In this document: positions 50,966 through 63,775 of the stretch, in pieces | How positions within the stretch are numbered: the stretch's first letter is position 1 | Layout: the number at the start of each line of letters is the position of its first letter | Assembly: GCA_032622095.1 (NCBI GenBank) | Contig: CP136063.1 | Coordinates: 179,409,956-179,473,955, forward strand | Source: Siphonodentalium dalli | Taxonomy: Eukaryota; Mollusca; Scaphopoda; Gadilida; Siphonodentaliidae | Direction of reading: 5' to 3' | Length of the DNA stretch: 64,000 nucleotides | Notes under the pieces: model-generated | The model's input: only the letters and a program-made list of their open reading frames with translations | Told to the model about the DNA's origin: nothing | Database searches by the model: none | Translations under genes and position numbers: made by a program

Positions 50966-53431
50966 TTCAAGGTATGAGGGTGCAGTACATTGGGCATTTC
51001 AAGGTGGACACCCTGTCGTCCCCAGCTCCCCAAAACGGAGACCATCAATAGCCACGTCCCTGACCATCCATTATTAGCTTGACAAGTTTGTAAAATTGCG
51101 GGCAAGGGAGCAAATGAACAAGCGATCATGGATATGCCAACATATACGTGAAGATTTATGCAGTTTACAGTCTTACATAAATCAGTATTTTAACAGAAAA
51201 CAGAATGTAATTTACAGAAATCAGAATGTAATTGCCAATTAACAGGTGTTGTTGAATTTATACCGCAGTATCAAGTAAACTGAAATGTCTAATAATTTAA
51301 ACTTTGAAACACCCCACTAACACACGGTAATAATGAAAGTGTCAATGACATGTGCTGTAGATCAACTTGGGAAGGAGTTTATTATTTGCTGAGCAATAAA
51401 TAGAATGAGAAAGAAGGAAAGCTAGAAAGTTACAGTAAAGGTCTTATATTGTGTAGATGAAATTATTTTAACAAATTAAAAAAATAATCGATGACTCCCA
51501 TCTCAAGAAGAGGTCACCATAAAGATCCATATGGAGTATGGTGACGATCGGATGAAGGGTGTGGTCTGTTGGGTGCGTCAAATGATTTGATCATGCAATG
51601 AGTAAAATCCAAGATGGCTGCCGACGGTCATGTTTTTCATCGAAAATTGTTCAAATTCGATATGCCTGCATATTTTCAAAACAATTCTCCAATAAATGCG
51701 GGCTACAGCTTGTGTCATAATGGATTCAAATTTGAAATCCAAGATGGCTGATGGCGCCATGTTTTTTGACGAATTTCGGGGAAAAAATCGTTGGCTCCCA
51801 TCTAACGGTCACTCCGAAGATCTGTATATGAAGTTTGGTGATGATCGCATGAGAGATGTGACCTGTATGGTGTGCCAAAGGATTTAGTCATACAAAGAGT
51901 AAAATTCAAGATGGCTGCCGGCGGCCATGTGTTTCATCGAAAATCGATAAATTTGATAGCTCTCACCTAGAGGTGATCCTAAACATGCCTGTACATTTTC
52001 AAGATATTTCTCCAATAAATGCGGGTTGCAGAGAGTGCCGATGGATTCAAATTTGAAATCCAAAATGGCTGCTGGTGGCCATGTTTTTTAACGATTTTCG
52101 GAAAACAATCGATGGCTCCCATCTAGAGATCACCCCGAAGATCCATATGAAGTTTTGGTAATGGTCGAATGAGGGATGCGGCCTGTAGGGTGAGCCAAAG
52201 GAAATAGTTGATGGACGGACGGACGGACGGACTCCAACCCACATCAATAGCTCAAATTGTACAGAGTAAAGTTTAGCTAAAATTTAACCAAAGGGAGAGG
52301 TTGGTGGGAAATTGCGTGTTACCACATAGAAACTTTATGAAAGGATGGATTGCGTCACGTGACACCTCCTACAGTGAACCAGACCAAACTCTTATGTTCC
52401 AGAAATGACATTTGCACCCCCATTTTGGGTCGGAACTTTCCAACTGGTACCCCAAGCAAACTTTCCAATTGTTGGACATTTACAACCTGATATTCGCCCT
52501 CCCAAAAGGTTGGGAAATTATGCTAATGTTACATGTCTAAAAACAACAAATTTCCCACTAATTGCTTTTCGAAAAATCAAACAATGAGCACAATTTTAAC
52601 ATAACAATTATGTTGTGTAAAATGTCCAACCAATGTTTTGAACATTTTTGGACACCCCCCCCCCCCCCACAACACATTTGCCACTAATATATTGTCTGGT
52701 CCCCTTACTATTAGATTCTCTTGCCCCTATAAATATTATACCATATAAGTCCGGGAGCAATAGGGGTGAACTAAAAATTCTCTGTTAAAGTTTTTTTTTC
52801 TATGGATTGTGATTCTGGGTGATGTGTGCATCAATTTCTAGGTGGTGTGGAGTACTCACCCTTGAGCATTTTCCATAATTCAAGATGGCGTCCAACAAGG
52901 TCGCCATAGTATATAATATGAACTAAGTCAGTTTAATCTGTTTTATTGGAAAACATATTTCATGAAATTACATTATACTTCTGTTCGTGGGTAAAATTGA
53001 CACTGCATTAGAAAGATGGCTGCCAAAATGGCGACCGGAATTGAGAAAAATAGGAATTGTTTCACTCATATATCTCCTATGTTTGTTTCTATTGTTTTGA
53101 ACTGTTAGCAAATTGTGTCTCATTTTCTTATTATTCATATCCTATGATCAGCTTCTGTGTATTTATGTGTTGTTCATTTGGTCTCAGCCACTTGCAATCT
53201 CTGCAAAAAATATCTCAGAAAACCTGGTGTCAACATTCCCCGATAATTCAATATTGGTTCCTTGCCATATTATAATGTGAAACCTTAAATGGTTACTTTT
53301 GTTTATGATGGCAGTCAAAATGGCGGTAAATTTATAGAAAATTATGTATTTCGTCCTTATTTCGTCCACTGAATAATTGTCCGTGGGAAGAATGAATTTG
53401 AGTATTCAGCAGAGTTTGTCACCAGTGGATC

Positions 53432-53986
53432 TTACCGGTAGGACAGTGAATTATTACATTCCTGTTTTGAGACTATATTTGTGGCACTGAAATCTGCAAA
53501 TTTCTGGGATCGGATTTTTGTGCCCACCTTTTTTGGTTTAATTAAGCACTGAGTGTTTACAGCCGACACCTGCCCCTTATCCATCTTGTGAAAGAGCTCC
53601 AGCCTCTGGTCTTTCCTTCTTTCTTCGAGTGGTCTTATCTCGCAGTCATTCATCAGTTTGGCCATGTCCTTCGATTGGTAATTGCCGGTCATGAGCCGTA
53701 CAGCTCCTCTCTGTATTCTCTCCAGGGCGTCGATGTTCTGCTGCTGGTGAGGATCCCACATGACGGCTGCGTATTCCATCGACGATCTTACGAGTGTCTC
53801 ATACGCTACGCATTTACTCTTGAATGGTGCCTTCCTAAGGTTTCTTCTGATGAATCCGAGCGTGCTGTTAGCCTTCTTCGTGATCTTGTCTATATGTGGC
53901 AACCATTTCATATAGTTTGAGAGCATGACTCCAAGATATGGTGATTGAGTGACGCTTTGTATGATCTGGTTTCTGAGCTGGTACAT
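53432..53986 (-). pseudogene. LINE-type reverse transcriptase C-terminal fragment, unit 2
   Basis: Almost identical to the fragment at 45165-45719; the visible protein difference is an AK to SQ change near the end. Same truncated reverse transcriptase region, no catalytic core. Confidence 0.88.
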
Positions 53987-56900
53987 GTAGGTCAGTTGGG
54001 AACAGTGATAATCACAGTAATACTGACAGTGATTTCAGATACTGACAGTGAATGAGTGATACTAGTACAGTCCTCAAATTCGGTTGCTTAATTCAGATCT
54101 TCTGGGTCAATAATAATGACAATATTAAAAATCAGCTCTCAATTGGATCTTCGGTATCTGCTACAGGTACAGGATATAGTCCACCGTCCGTATATCATCG
54201 CAGTTTTCATGTTCAGGGTCACTTTCTGACGCGAAAATGTTCGAGAACATGCATTTTTTTTTTGGCAGGGGGGTATCCCATGTTGACGTCACGGAATTTC
54301 CAGTTTGGTAAATCAAACAAGATTCATGGTGGCGCTCCTAGCGTTAATTTGAGATTGGTGGCGACCCTAGCGTTTATTGGTTTAAGAATTGATCATTGGT
54401 TTGTAAACGGAAGTTATTAATTCGAGAAATGATCATTGGTTTGTAAACGGATGTTAATAATCTTCAATTATTATTCATTGGTTTGACCGGAAATAGTAGA
54501 TTTGTCTCTTATTGAACCCAGGAACGGCTATTGGTTTTGAAATAGATTCTATTGATTAAGAAAATATATCTATTAAAACGGAATTGTCTCTTATTGAATC
54601 CAAGGACTATTAGTTTGAAAATGGAGACTATTGGATATTGAAATATCTTTATTGATTACGAAAATATGGCCATTGAAACGGAATGTACGTTTATTGAATA
54701 TGCGCGAATCTTACTAATTGTGTGTTATTAGATATTAGTTGAACAGTGAACGCTATTAAATTAAAATAGAACATTAATTTTGCATCGGTCAACATTGATT
54801 ATGAATCTTTATCTATTAAAACGGAACTGTCTCTTATTGAATCCAAGAACGATTATTGGTTTGAAAATAGAGACTATTTGGTTTGAATCTATATCTATTG
54901 AAACGGAATTGTCTCTTATAGAATCCAAGAACGACCATTGGTTTGAAAATGGAGACTATTTGGTTTGAATCTATATCTATTGAAACGGAATTGTCTCTTA
55001 TAGAATCAAAGAACGACCATTGGTTTAAAAATGGAGACTATTGTTTTTACAAGCCACCATTAACTTTTATTTCATGTAATTTCCGACCGAATGGCTGCCC
55101 ATAGTCCATGCACCATTATAATCCATGCCCAGTTAGTCCAATCATCCAATCCGCCATTTTATCTGTTGATATTGCTCCAACAATCATTGTCTGACAAAAA
55201 TCTCACAAAAGGAAAACATTGTAAAGATTTAACAGACGGTCAATGACTGTGCGGTCGCTCACCAGACTGTAAAGACAGAGAAGACTGGGACTCTGACGAG
55301 TACAATAGTTAGTACTTGTCAAATCACTTTAAAACAAGTAGTTCTAAACAGGGACATAGGTAGAGGGTATTCGTTGAAAGGTGGGAGGGGATATGGGGGT
55401 GTCCTTGAAATTTCTAACTGCACAGCCCTCCCCTCCACCAAATAGATCATTGCTTATTACGTCCCAACTGGACAAAACTAAATTAGAACTGGTACTTCAA
55501 CTTCTTCAAGATCTCCAATTTATCAAAATATATTAAAAACTTACCGAGTATACCGGTATAACCATACTAACCGTGTTGTTGGAATACCGGCATACTTGCT
55601 GGACGGAATTTCATGAAAAAGAAGATATTTTATTATACTGCTGCCATTCCAAGTATACATTGTTGATAGATATAACTTTAATCATGATCAATAATATATG
55701 AAATTGAACAGTTGCAAATGTCGTGGCTCAATAAGGCACTTGAAAAGTTGGAAATATCTGCCTGGAAAATGTTTTGCTGTTTTCATGATTTAAATGAGGC
55801 CAACCCGATTTGACACTATAAAACTACAATTTGTACGTTTTCTATTTAAAGTGGCCGGGTTCATGTGAAATAACATTGAAGTCTGTAAAACAACTATCAA
55901 CAAGTACATGAAAAATAGATTGACGTTTTTATATATTTATTAATAACTTCTATTATGAGATTTCGCACGTCAATACCATTGCTATTTTAAATATTACTGT
56001 TACAGTGGGAATTATCGATAAAAGTCCAATATAAAGTATTGAATAATATTCAGACTTAAATATTTTAACTTAGTACATGTTTAGCGATGTTTGTTGACAA
56101 ATCACTGTAACAGTTTTCTTTACAAAACAATGTTTTCAACATGCAAAGTTTCGTTATTGGAGAACTATCAATAATGAATATAAGAACAAATATCTCATTT
56201 TTTTCTCAGTGGTGATGTTTTACAGACTTATATATTTTTTGCACATTACCCACTGCGATTGCCTTGGGTTCATTTAACGCTTTCTATGCTAAATACTCAT
56301 TGACGAGTAGTTATCCTGTATGAATTTTTCAGATAATAAGTTCAACAAACGACCATAGATCGTTTGTTGAACTTATTATCTGAACACTTCCCTCCAATAA
56401 ATGGGACTCCTTCTGTACTTGTATTATCTGTCGCCGCTCGAAATACTTATTTTCCCCTGAAAACCCCTCAACTCATACATCAATAGCACTGTTAATCTTT
56501 TTTGTTCTAATAAATTATTCTATGATCATTATTTTTGGGTCCCCATTGAATAATTTGGAATTTGTAAGGAAATCCAAGAGGGCCAATGGAAAATGCATAC
56601 AGATCACGCTCTAAATTTGAATATTCAATGAACAGTTTCAGCAATATTGACAAATTTTTCAGCCATTACTCGCGATAAGATCCAAATAAAAGTAATTTAT
56701 ATTTGAAAATATTGCTAATATCGGAAATTTCTATTGAAATTCCAAAAATGGTCACCAAAATTCAAAATGGCGGCCGATTTGGAGGCGTCTCTACATCCAA
56801 AAATGAAGGTATGGTGACACCCTGTACTTGTGCAAAGTTTCATGCTTTGGTCACAAGAATTACTTAGAAAAATAGTTTTAACCTACTCCACATTAGCTCA

Positions 56901-58093
56901 AGTTGAGTTAATACGACTGTGAATATAGATCTCTGTCCCAGTGAGAAGATATTTCCATGCCATGTTCGTATCTTGTTGAAGCCTCCAGATAGAGGTGCAT
57001 ACACCAGGAGTGCATGACAATGCCAATGCAAGCATCAATAAAAGTTCCAATAACACTGTAGCTCAACTTGTGAAGAAGTAATTTTTTTGCTGAGCAATGA
57101 ATAGAATGCTAAAGAAGGAAAGGTCCATATGAAGTTTGTTGGTGACCGGATGAGTGAATGAGGGATGTGTGTCAAACGATTTAGTCATGCAAATAGTAAA
57201 ATCCAAGATGGCTGCAGGCGGCCATGTTTTTCATAGAAAATCGTTCAAATTCGACAGCTCCCATCTACAGGTGATCACAATTGTGTCGGCAAAATTAAAA
57301 AAATGATCCGGCCATAAATACGGTCTGTAGTGTGTGCCGATGGATTCAAATTTGAAATACGAAATGACTGCTGGCGGCCATTTTGTTTTCATCAAAATTC
57401 CGGGAAAATGCGATAGCTCCCATTTATAGGTCACCCTGAAGATACATATGAAGTTTGGTGAAGATCGAATGAGGGATGAGGCTTGTATGGCTTGCCGAAT
57501 GAAATTTTTGATGGACATGCAGACGTCCACACATATGACGGACGCCAACCCATGACAATTACATTGTGTATTCTGTTAAAATACTTATTTGTGTACGACT
57601 GTATAATGCATAGATCTTCAAGAATATATTGGCATATCCATGATCGCTTGTTCATTCGTCCCCTTGCCGCAATCAGTGGGAAATTTGTTGTTTTTAGACA
57701 TGTATCATAAGCATAATTTTCTTTCTACTTTTGGTCAACATTTCGGTCTGAAATGGCAATCAGTTGGAAATTTTTCAACATTGGGGGGCAGGGTTGGGGC
57801 TGGACCAAAATTTTCTCTTGCCAAATTTTTTGCCAAATGAATTTTTTTTTTGCCAAATGAATTTTTTTTTGCTCAAATAAATATTTTTTTTGCCAAATTA
57901 AATCGAAGGTCAAATTGGGAAAAATAAGGAAAATTAGCGTTTTTATCTTTATTCATATAAAACGTAAACAGACACAGGTAAAATGACAACAAATCAATAT
58001 TAAATGTTAATAGAAGACACAATACATTTAGACAAGCAATTGTCAAATACTAGTTTATCACATAAACCTATAGTATGGTAATGCACATTAATA

Positions 58094-58981
58094 TTAAACA
58101 TGAACAATTCTACGAGACTGAACATCAACCCACTTAAAAAATGCAGCAGCAAAATCAAACTCAGACACAGATGGTCCTTCGATAGAAATTTTCATTAGAG
58201 CATTGAGATAACGAACAGACAATCGATTGCGCGATTTTGTTTTAACAATGTTTTGAATGGAGAAGGCTCGCTCGCAGTCGACTGTTGATACGGGAACACA
58301 GACTAGCCGTTCGGCAAACTGACCAACAATCGTGAACAGTTCCTTGTGTTTCAGGGCGCACTGACATCCATCATCGACGTCGTTGATGCTTTTCTTTGCT
58401 TTGATGAAGGATCGGAATGAGTTAATCTCGTCGATTACATCGTCGCCAGTAGTTGTGTCGTTGATAAGCTTGGCAAACTGCACTAGTGTTGGCTGATGTT
58501 TTTTCATGGTTTTCTCTGTCGTTGTGCTGTCAAACAGTTTTGTCATAGCGATGAGCACGTCGGAATCGTTGTCTTCTGCGAAACGACTTTTCAAGTTCGC
58601 CACTAACTTCTTTGCAAAAGCAGTGGTCACAGAAGAACTATCCTTTCTCAACTTAGTGCCGTCTTTGATATTGTGGCCTGCCATCGGAAAACTATAGTCA
58701 AAATCGGAATCATCATCGTGCTGTGGAGTTTTCGGAATTTCGGAGAGGAACTGTTTTAGGGAGGGTCCAGGTGATTTTGAGTACTTCTCAATCTTAGTGA
58801 CAGTCAATGGATTGATATCCGTGAAGTCTATTACTGAACACTGGAATAATTTGCAGAGGATAGAGCACTCCTTAAGAACATCCTTCAAGAAATGGGTCAT
58901 GTAGATGAACTTATATGATGCTATGGTTTTATATAATCCAGTCGATTTGGCCGAAGAATCCTCGAATAGAACAGTTAACAA
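58094..58981 (-). CDS. hAT transposase C-terminal fragment, unit 3 (open frame)
   Basis: 295 codons on the minus strand. The C-terminus contains VPVSTVDCERAFSIQNIVKT and SRNRLSVRYLNALMKISIEG, the hallmark hAT dimerisation motif as found in ZNF862/KIAA1586-type hAT proteins. The N-terminal half (LYKTIASYKFIYMTHFLKDV) matches the region after the catalytic core in such proteins. The BED zinc finger and the RNase H-like catalytic residues are absent, so it cannot be a working transposase by itself. Upstream on the minus strand is the 24-bp hairpin. Two sister copies carry independent frame lesions, so this one may simply be not yet broken. Confidence 0.85.
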   Translation of the reverse strand: MLTVLFEDSSAKSTGLYKTIASYKFIYMTHFLKDVLKECSILCKLFQCSVIDFTDINPLTVTKIEKYSKSPGPSLKQFLSEIPKTPQHDDDSDFDYSFPMAGHNIKDGTKLRKDSSSVTTAFAKKLVANLKSRFAEDNDSDVLIAMTKLFDSTTTEKTMKKHQPTLVQFAKLINDTTTGDDVIDEINSFRSFIKAKKSINDVDDGCQCALKHKELFTIVGQFAERLVCVPVSTVDCERAFSIQNIVKTKSRNRLSVRYLNALMKISIEGPSVSEFDFAAAFFKWVDVQSRRIVHV

Positions 58982-58983
58982 AC

Positions 58984-59034
58984 AAAATTACAACCTGACA
59001 TCCCCCCAATGGGGGGATGTCAGGTTGTAATTTT
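58984..59034. repeat. Perfect 24-bp palindrome (unit 3)
   Basis: Identical to 42556-42606 and 50712-50762, starting three bases after the hAT open frame begins on the minus strand. Confidence 0.9.
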
Positions 59035-61526
59035 CAAACAATTGGAAAGTTTGTTTGGGGTACCGGTTGGAATGTTCCAACCAAATTAAGAGGGGGCAAA
59101 GCAAATTGTATTTCGCGAACATAAGAGTTTGGTATAGTTCAAGGTATGAGGGTGCAGTACATTGGGCATTTCAAGGTGGACACCCTGTCGTCCCCAGCTC
59201 CCCAAAACGGAGACCATCAATAGCCACGTCCCTGACCATCCATTATTAGCTTGACAAGTTTGTAAAATTGCGGGCAAGGGAGCAAATGAACAAGCGATCA
59301 TGGATATGCCAACATATACGTGAAGATTTATGCAGTATACAGTCTTACATAAATCAGTATTTTAACAGAAAACAGAATGTAATTTACAGAAATCAGAATG
59401 TAATTGCCAATTAACAGGTGTTGTTGAATTTATACCGCAGTATCAAGTAAACTGAAATGTCTAATAATTTAAACTTTGAAACACCCCACTAACACACGGT
59501 AATAATGAAAGTGTCAATGACATGTGCTGTAGATCAACTTGGGAAGGAGTTTATTATTTGCTGAGCAATGAATAGAATGAGAAAGAAGGAAAGCCAGAAA
59601 GTTACAGTAAAGGTCTTATATTGTGTTAGATGAAATTATTTTAACAAATTAAAAAAATAATCGACGACTCCCATCTCAAGAAGAGGTCACCATGAAGATC
59701 CATATGGAGTATGGTGACGATCGGATGAAGGGTGTGGTCTGTTGGGTGCGTCAAACGATTTGATCATGCAAAGAGTAAAATCCAAGATGGCTGCCGACGG
59801 TCATGTTTTTCATCGAAAATTGTTCAAATTCGATATGCCTGCATATTTTCAAAACAATTCTCCAATAAATGCGGGCTACAGCTTGTGTCATAATGGATTC
59901 AAATTTGAAATCCAAGATGGCTGATGGCGCCATATTTTTGACGAATTTCGGGGACAAAATCGTTGGCTCCCATCTAACGGTCACTCCGAAGATCGGTATA
60001 TGAAGTTTGGTGATGATCGTATGAGAGATGTGACCTGTATGGTGTGCCAAAGGATTTAGTCATACAAAGAGTAAAATTCAAGATGGCTGCCGGCGGCCAT
60101 GTGTTTCATCGAAAATCGATAAATTTGAAAGCTCTCATCTAGAGGTGATCCTAAACATGCATGTACATTTTCAAGATATTTCTCCAATAAATGCGGGTTG
60201 CAAGAGTGCCGATGGATTAAAATTTGAAATCCAAAATGGCTGCTGGTGGCCATGTTTTTTAACGAATTTCGGGAAAAATCGATGGCTCCCATCTAGAGAT
60301 CACCCCGAAGATCCATATGAAGTTTTGGTAATGGTCGAATGAGGGATGCGGCCTGTAGGGTGAGCCAAAGGAAATAGTTGATGGACGGACGGACGGACTC
60401 CAACCCACATCAATAGCTCAAATTGTACAGAGTAAAGTTTAGCTAAAATTTAACTAAAGGGAGAGGTTGGTGGGAAATTGCGTGTTACCACATAGAAACT
60501 TTATGAAAGGATGGATTGAATCACGTGACACCTCCTACAGTGAACCAGACCAAACTCTTATGTTCCAGAAATGACATTTGCACCCCCATTTTGGGTCGGA
60601 ACTTTCCAACTGGTACCCCAAACAAACTTTCCAATTGTTGGACATTTACAACCTGATATTCGCCCTCCCAAAAGGTTGGGAAATTATGCTAATGTTACAT
60701 GTCTAAAAACAACAAATTTCCCACTAATTGCTTTTCGAAAAATCAAACAATGAGCACAATTTTAACATAACGATTATGTTGTGTGAAATGTCCAACCAAT
60801 GTTTTGAACATTTTTGGACACCCCCCCCCCCCCCCCACAACACATTTGCCACTAATATATTGTCTGGTCCCCTTACTATTAGATTCTCTTGCCCCTATAA
60901 ATATTATACCATATAAGTCCGGGGGCAATAGGGGTGAACTAAAAATTCTCTGTTAAAGTTTTTTTTCTATGGATTGTGATTCTGGGTGATGTGTGCATCA
61001 ATTTCTAGGTGGTGTGGAGTACTCACCCTTGAGCATTTTCCATAATTCAAGATGGCGTCCAACAAGGTCGCCATAGTATATAATATGACTAAGTCAGTTT
61101 AATCTGTTTTATTGGAAAACATATTTCATGAAATTACATTATACTTCTGTTCGTGGGTAAAATTGACACTGCATTAGAAAGATGGCTGCCAAAATGGCGA
61201 CCGGAATTGAGAAAAATAGGAATTGTTTCACTCATATATCTCCTATGTTTGTTTCTATTGTTTGGAACTGTTAGCAAATTGTGTCTCATTTTCTTATTAT
61301 TCATATCCTATGATCAGCTTCTGTGTATTTATGTGTTGTTCATTTGGTCTCAGCCACTTGCAATCTCTGCAAAAAATATCTCAGAAAACCTGGTGTCAAC
61401 ATTCCCCGATAATTCAATATTGGTTCCTTGCCATATTATAATGTGAAACCTTAAATGGTTACTTTTGTTTATGATGGCAGTCAAAATGGCAGTAAATTTA
61501 TAGAAAATTATGTATTTCGTCCTTAT

Positions 61527-63270
61527 GCGCTTACATGTCGTAACTGGTGGACGTATTGATCTAATCTGCATTAAGTACATTAAATGGGCACAATAGAAGC
61601 AACTATGAGTATGGAAAGTATACAGTACGCATGTGGTATGAGATATATATTGTAGACCATAGACTCATGTTTCATATTTAATTTCTTCAAGATACAACCT
61701 TGTAGATGTCTCAGACTGATTGAAATATATATTTCCATAGTTCCAAAAGCTTTACAACACAAAAAAATTTCATGCCCTAGTAGATTATTGAAATAATTTG
61801 AGCTGCAGCATCACCAAATGCTGCCGGTACAATGTAATGCTGCTGCCATAATAATGACATTAAATTATCACCCCCACGCAGTCAGATGACAACAATGAAC
61901 ATTGCGTAAGTTTCGATATCAGCCTATTCGGGTATCGTTGACCATAGGATCCTAAACTATCATTTATTCAACAACCACTTCATGCTTGAAAAACAATATT
62001 ATTCCAGTGGGCAATACGATAACAGGGAATACCACGAATCCTAGTTCCACATGGACATAGCTAAATATATACACGGTGGAATCATGTAGAACAAGAGCCA
62101 GAATATTTAAGCGATAGCTGGAAGACGTAAATTTCCCAATGATCTTGCTATATTCTTAAATATAGCCCTTGGCAACCAGTGCTGGGTTGAAATAAATTGA
62201 CGTAGACTATACCACATATAATTATCCGATTCCAAAGTGAGTTTGGTCAAACTATTGGCAACTTGTTAATTCTCAACCAGCTGGATACGCTTCGTAGCAC
62301 ACATGCCACAGTTGGTTGAATATAGGCTTGCTCTCAGTCACGGCTGTATGCCCATTTGGACTATTCGATGAAATAGATACCACACTATGGTGATTACTCT
62401 CGATTGCTAGTGGTTGACCACCAATTTCAAAGTATGCCCAAGACAATTGTTGATTGTAAGGAATATTTAGAGAGCCTCGGGTCATGGTGGAACAAACTTG
62501 AATAATATACACAGAAATAGGCTAGGCAATCAGTTTCTCCGAATGGGTTGTTCGCCCATTGCACATCCCAAATTGGGTTTAACTAAATAAATTGTGGTTA
62601 CTACACAAAGTATAAAAATTTGGACGCTTGTATTTTAATGATAATCTCCTCTCTAGTAGTAGATTGCAATACACAGCGATAAGTGGTGATGGGGGGGGTG
62701 GGTTTAGGAGTAAATATACGTTTGTGGCATATTTTTTTATTCTAAGCGCGGATGCCCGTAACAGCTTTTGTTATATTCATATCTGGGCCTCTGTCCATGA
62801 TCTTTGTGAAATATACACGTTCCTGACTAAGTGATGGTATTTAATTTTGTTTAACACACAGTGCACATCCGGTTATCAAAGATCTCAGAAGAGATCAAAT
62901 CACATTTACCATGAGAAATCAGGATATTTTGAAGATTCAACATGCATGTAGATGCACAGGGCTTTGAGGGCCATTGTATATACATGTCCTGTCGAAACAA
63001 GCATAACCAAAGTTGGACCCAGTCTCCACTATACAAAAAAAAACTAAGATGCATGCATCAGGTCGGCCGTGAACTATCTACCATAGAATTGTTGTAGCTA
63101 TCGATTATACATTTTGAAACACCTGTCTGTATGTATGTATGTGTGTATGCATGAATGCATGTGTGTATGTGTTATAGACTCTAACACTGCTCGAATTTGG
63201 TATTTAACGTGTCAACTTGACCTCGCTCATAGGCATGTTTCTGGACCTTGACCGATCCGACTAAAAATTT
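61527..63270. other. Unassigned sequence after the tandem array
   Basis: No domain or RNA gene recognised. A 79-codon minus-strand frame (62273-62512, containing QQLSWAYFEIGGQPLAIE and NQLWHVCYEAYPAG) has a protein-like composition but no family that I recognise and no clear splice context. A gtatg/catg microsatellite runs at about 63126-63172. Confidence 0.4.
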
Positions 63271-63278
63271 GTGTGTAG

Positions 63279-63449
63279 GACTACTTCGATCCCGGGAGCA
63301 ATATGGACGGGTCCAATTTCACGTGGGACCATGTTCTCGAACGTGCTGATATAGGCATGTTTCTGGACCAATTGAACAATAGTTTGGCCAGACGCTGTAT
63401 ATACTGGGTACTGGATGATGAAGCTTATGATGATGACGATGATGATGGA
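63279..63449 (+). other. Possible coding exon of an unknown gene
   Basis: A 'tttgtgtgtag' acceptor-like sequence at 63268-63278 is followed by an open frame reading DYFDPGSNMDGSNFTWDHVL, then ERADIGMFLDQLNNSLARRC and IYWVLDDEAY, ending in an Asp run. Composition is protein-like, but the acidic end merges into a GAT microsatellite and no donor is obvious. No family recognised. An 'ataggcatgtttctggacc' segment occurs both in the supposed intron (63231) and in the exon (63352). Confidence 0.25.
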
Positions 63450-63610
63450 ACGCTAATGATGATTATGTCGATGATGATGATGATGATGTTCCAATGATAA
63501 TGACGACGATGGTGATGACGATGATGACAACAACAACAACGAAGTCGACAACAACGACGATGATAATGATGATGATGTTGATGAAGATGAAGATAGAGGT
63601 GACGATGAAG
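63415..63610. repeat. GAT/GAC-rich trinucleotide microsatellite
   Basis: Runs of gatgatgat and gacgatgatg, with short caacaacaac interruptions. Open frames over it encode poly-Asp or poly-Met and are not evidence of a gene. Confidence 0.85.
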
Positions 63611-63775
63611 ACGTCTGGGAGGTCACTGTATATTTTGTATATAAATACTTTTCGTTATTCTGTCCATCTTATGTATATAATTTCGTTTTCTCAATATCCA
63701 TTCATGTTATTTAATTGGATCAGAGAATAAAGCAATTCGATTGTCCAGATGGAGGCGATCACAAACAAATCCCTA

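Larger units (their letters stand above)
46837..55103. repeat. 8.2-kb tandem array, unit 2 (8,267 bp)
   Basis: Same order as unit 1. It differs by a ~100-bp local duplication near 50765-50965 (the 'caattggaaagtttgtttgg' segment appears twice), a one-base deletion in the hAT frame, and longer gacg and C runs (four gacg steps near 52213). Confidence 0.9.
55104..61526. repeat. 8.2-kb tandem array, unit 3 (truncated, 6,423 bp)
   Basis: Matches units 1 and 2 from the start to 'tatttcgtccttat' at 61526, after which sequence diverges from the equivalent of 45094. It therefore lacks the reverse-transcriptase fragment and the ~82-bp tandem repeat. It carries the only intact hAT fragment. Confidence 0.9.

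Noticed and set aside
63494-63730. Met/Thr-rich frame over the microsatellite
   Set aside because: Composition is set by the gat and aca runs, and no real protein pattern is visible.
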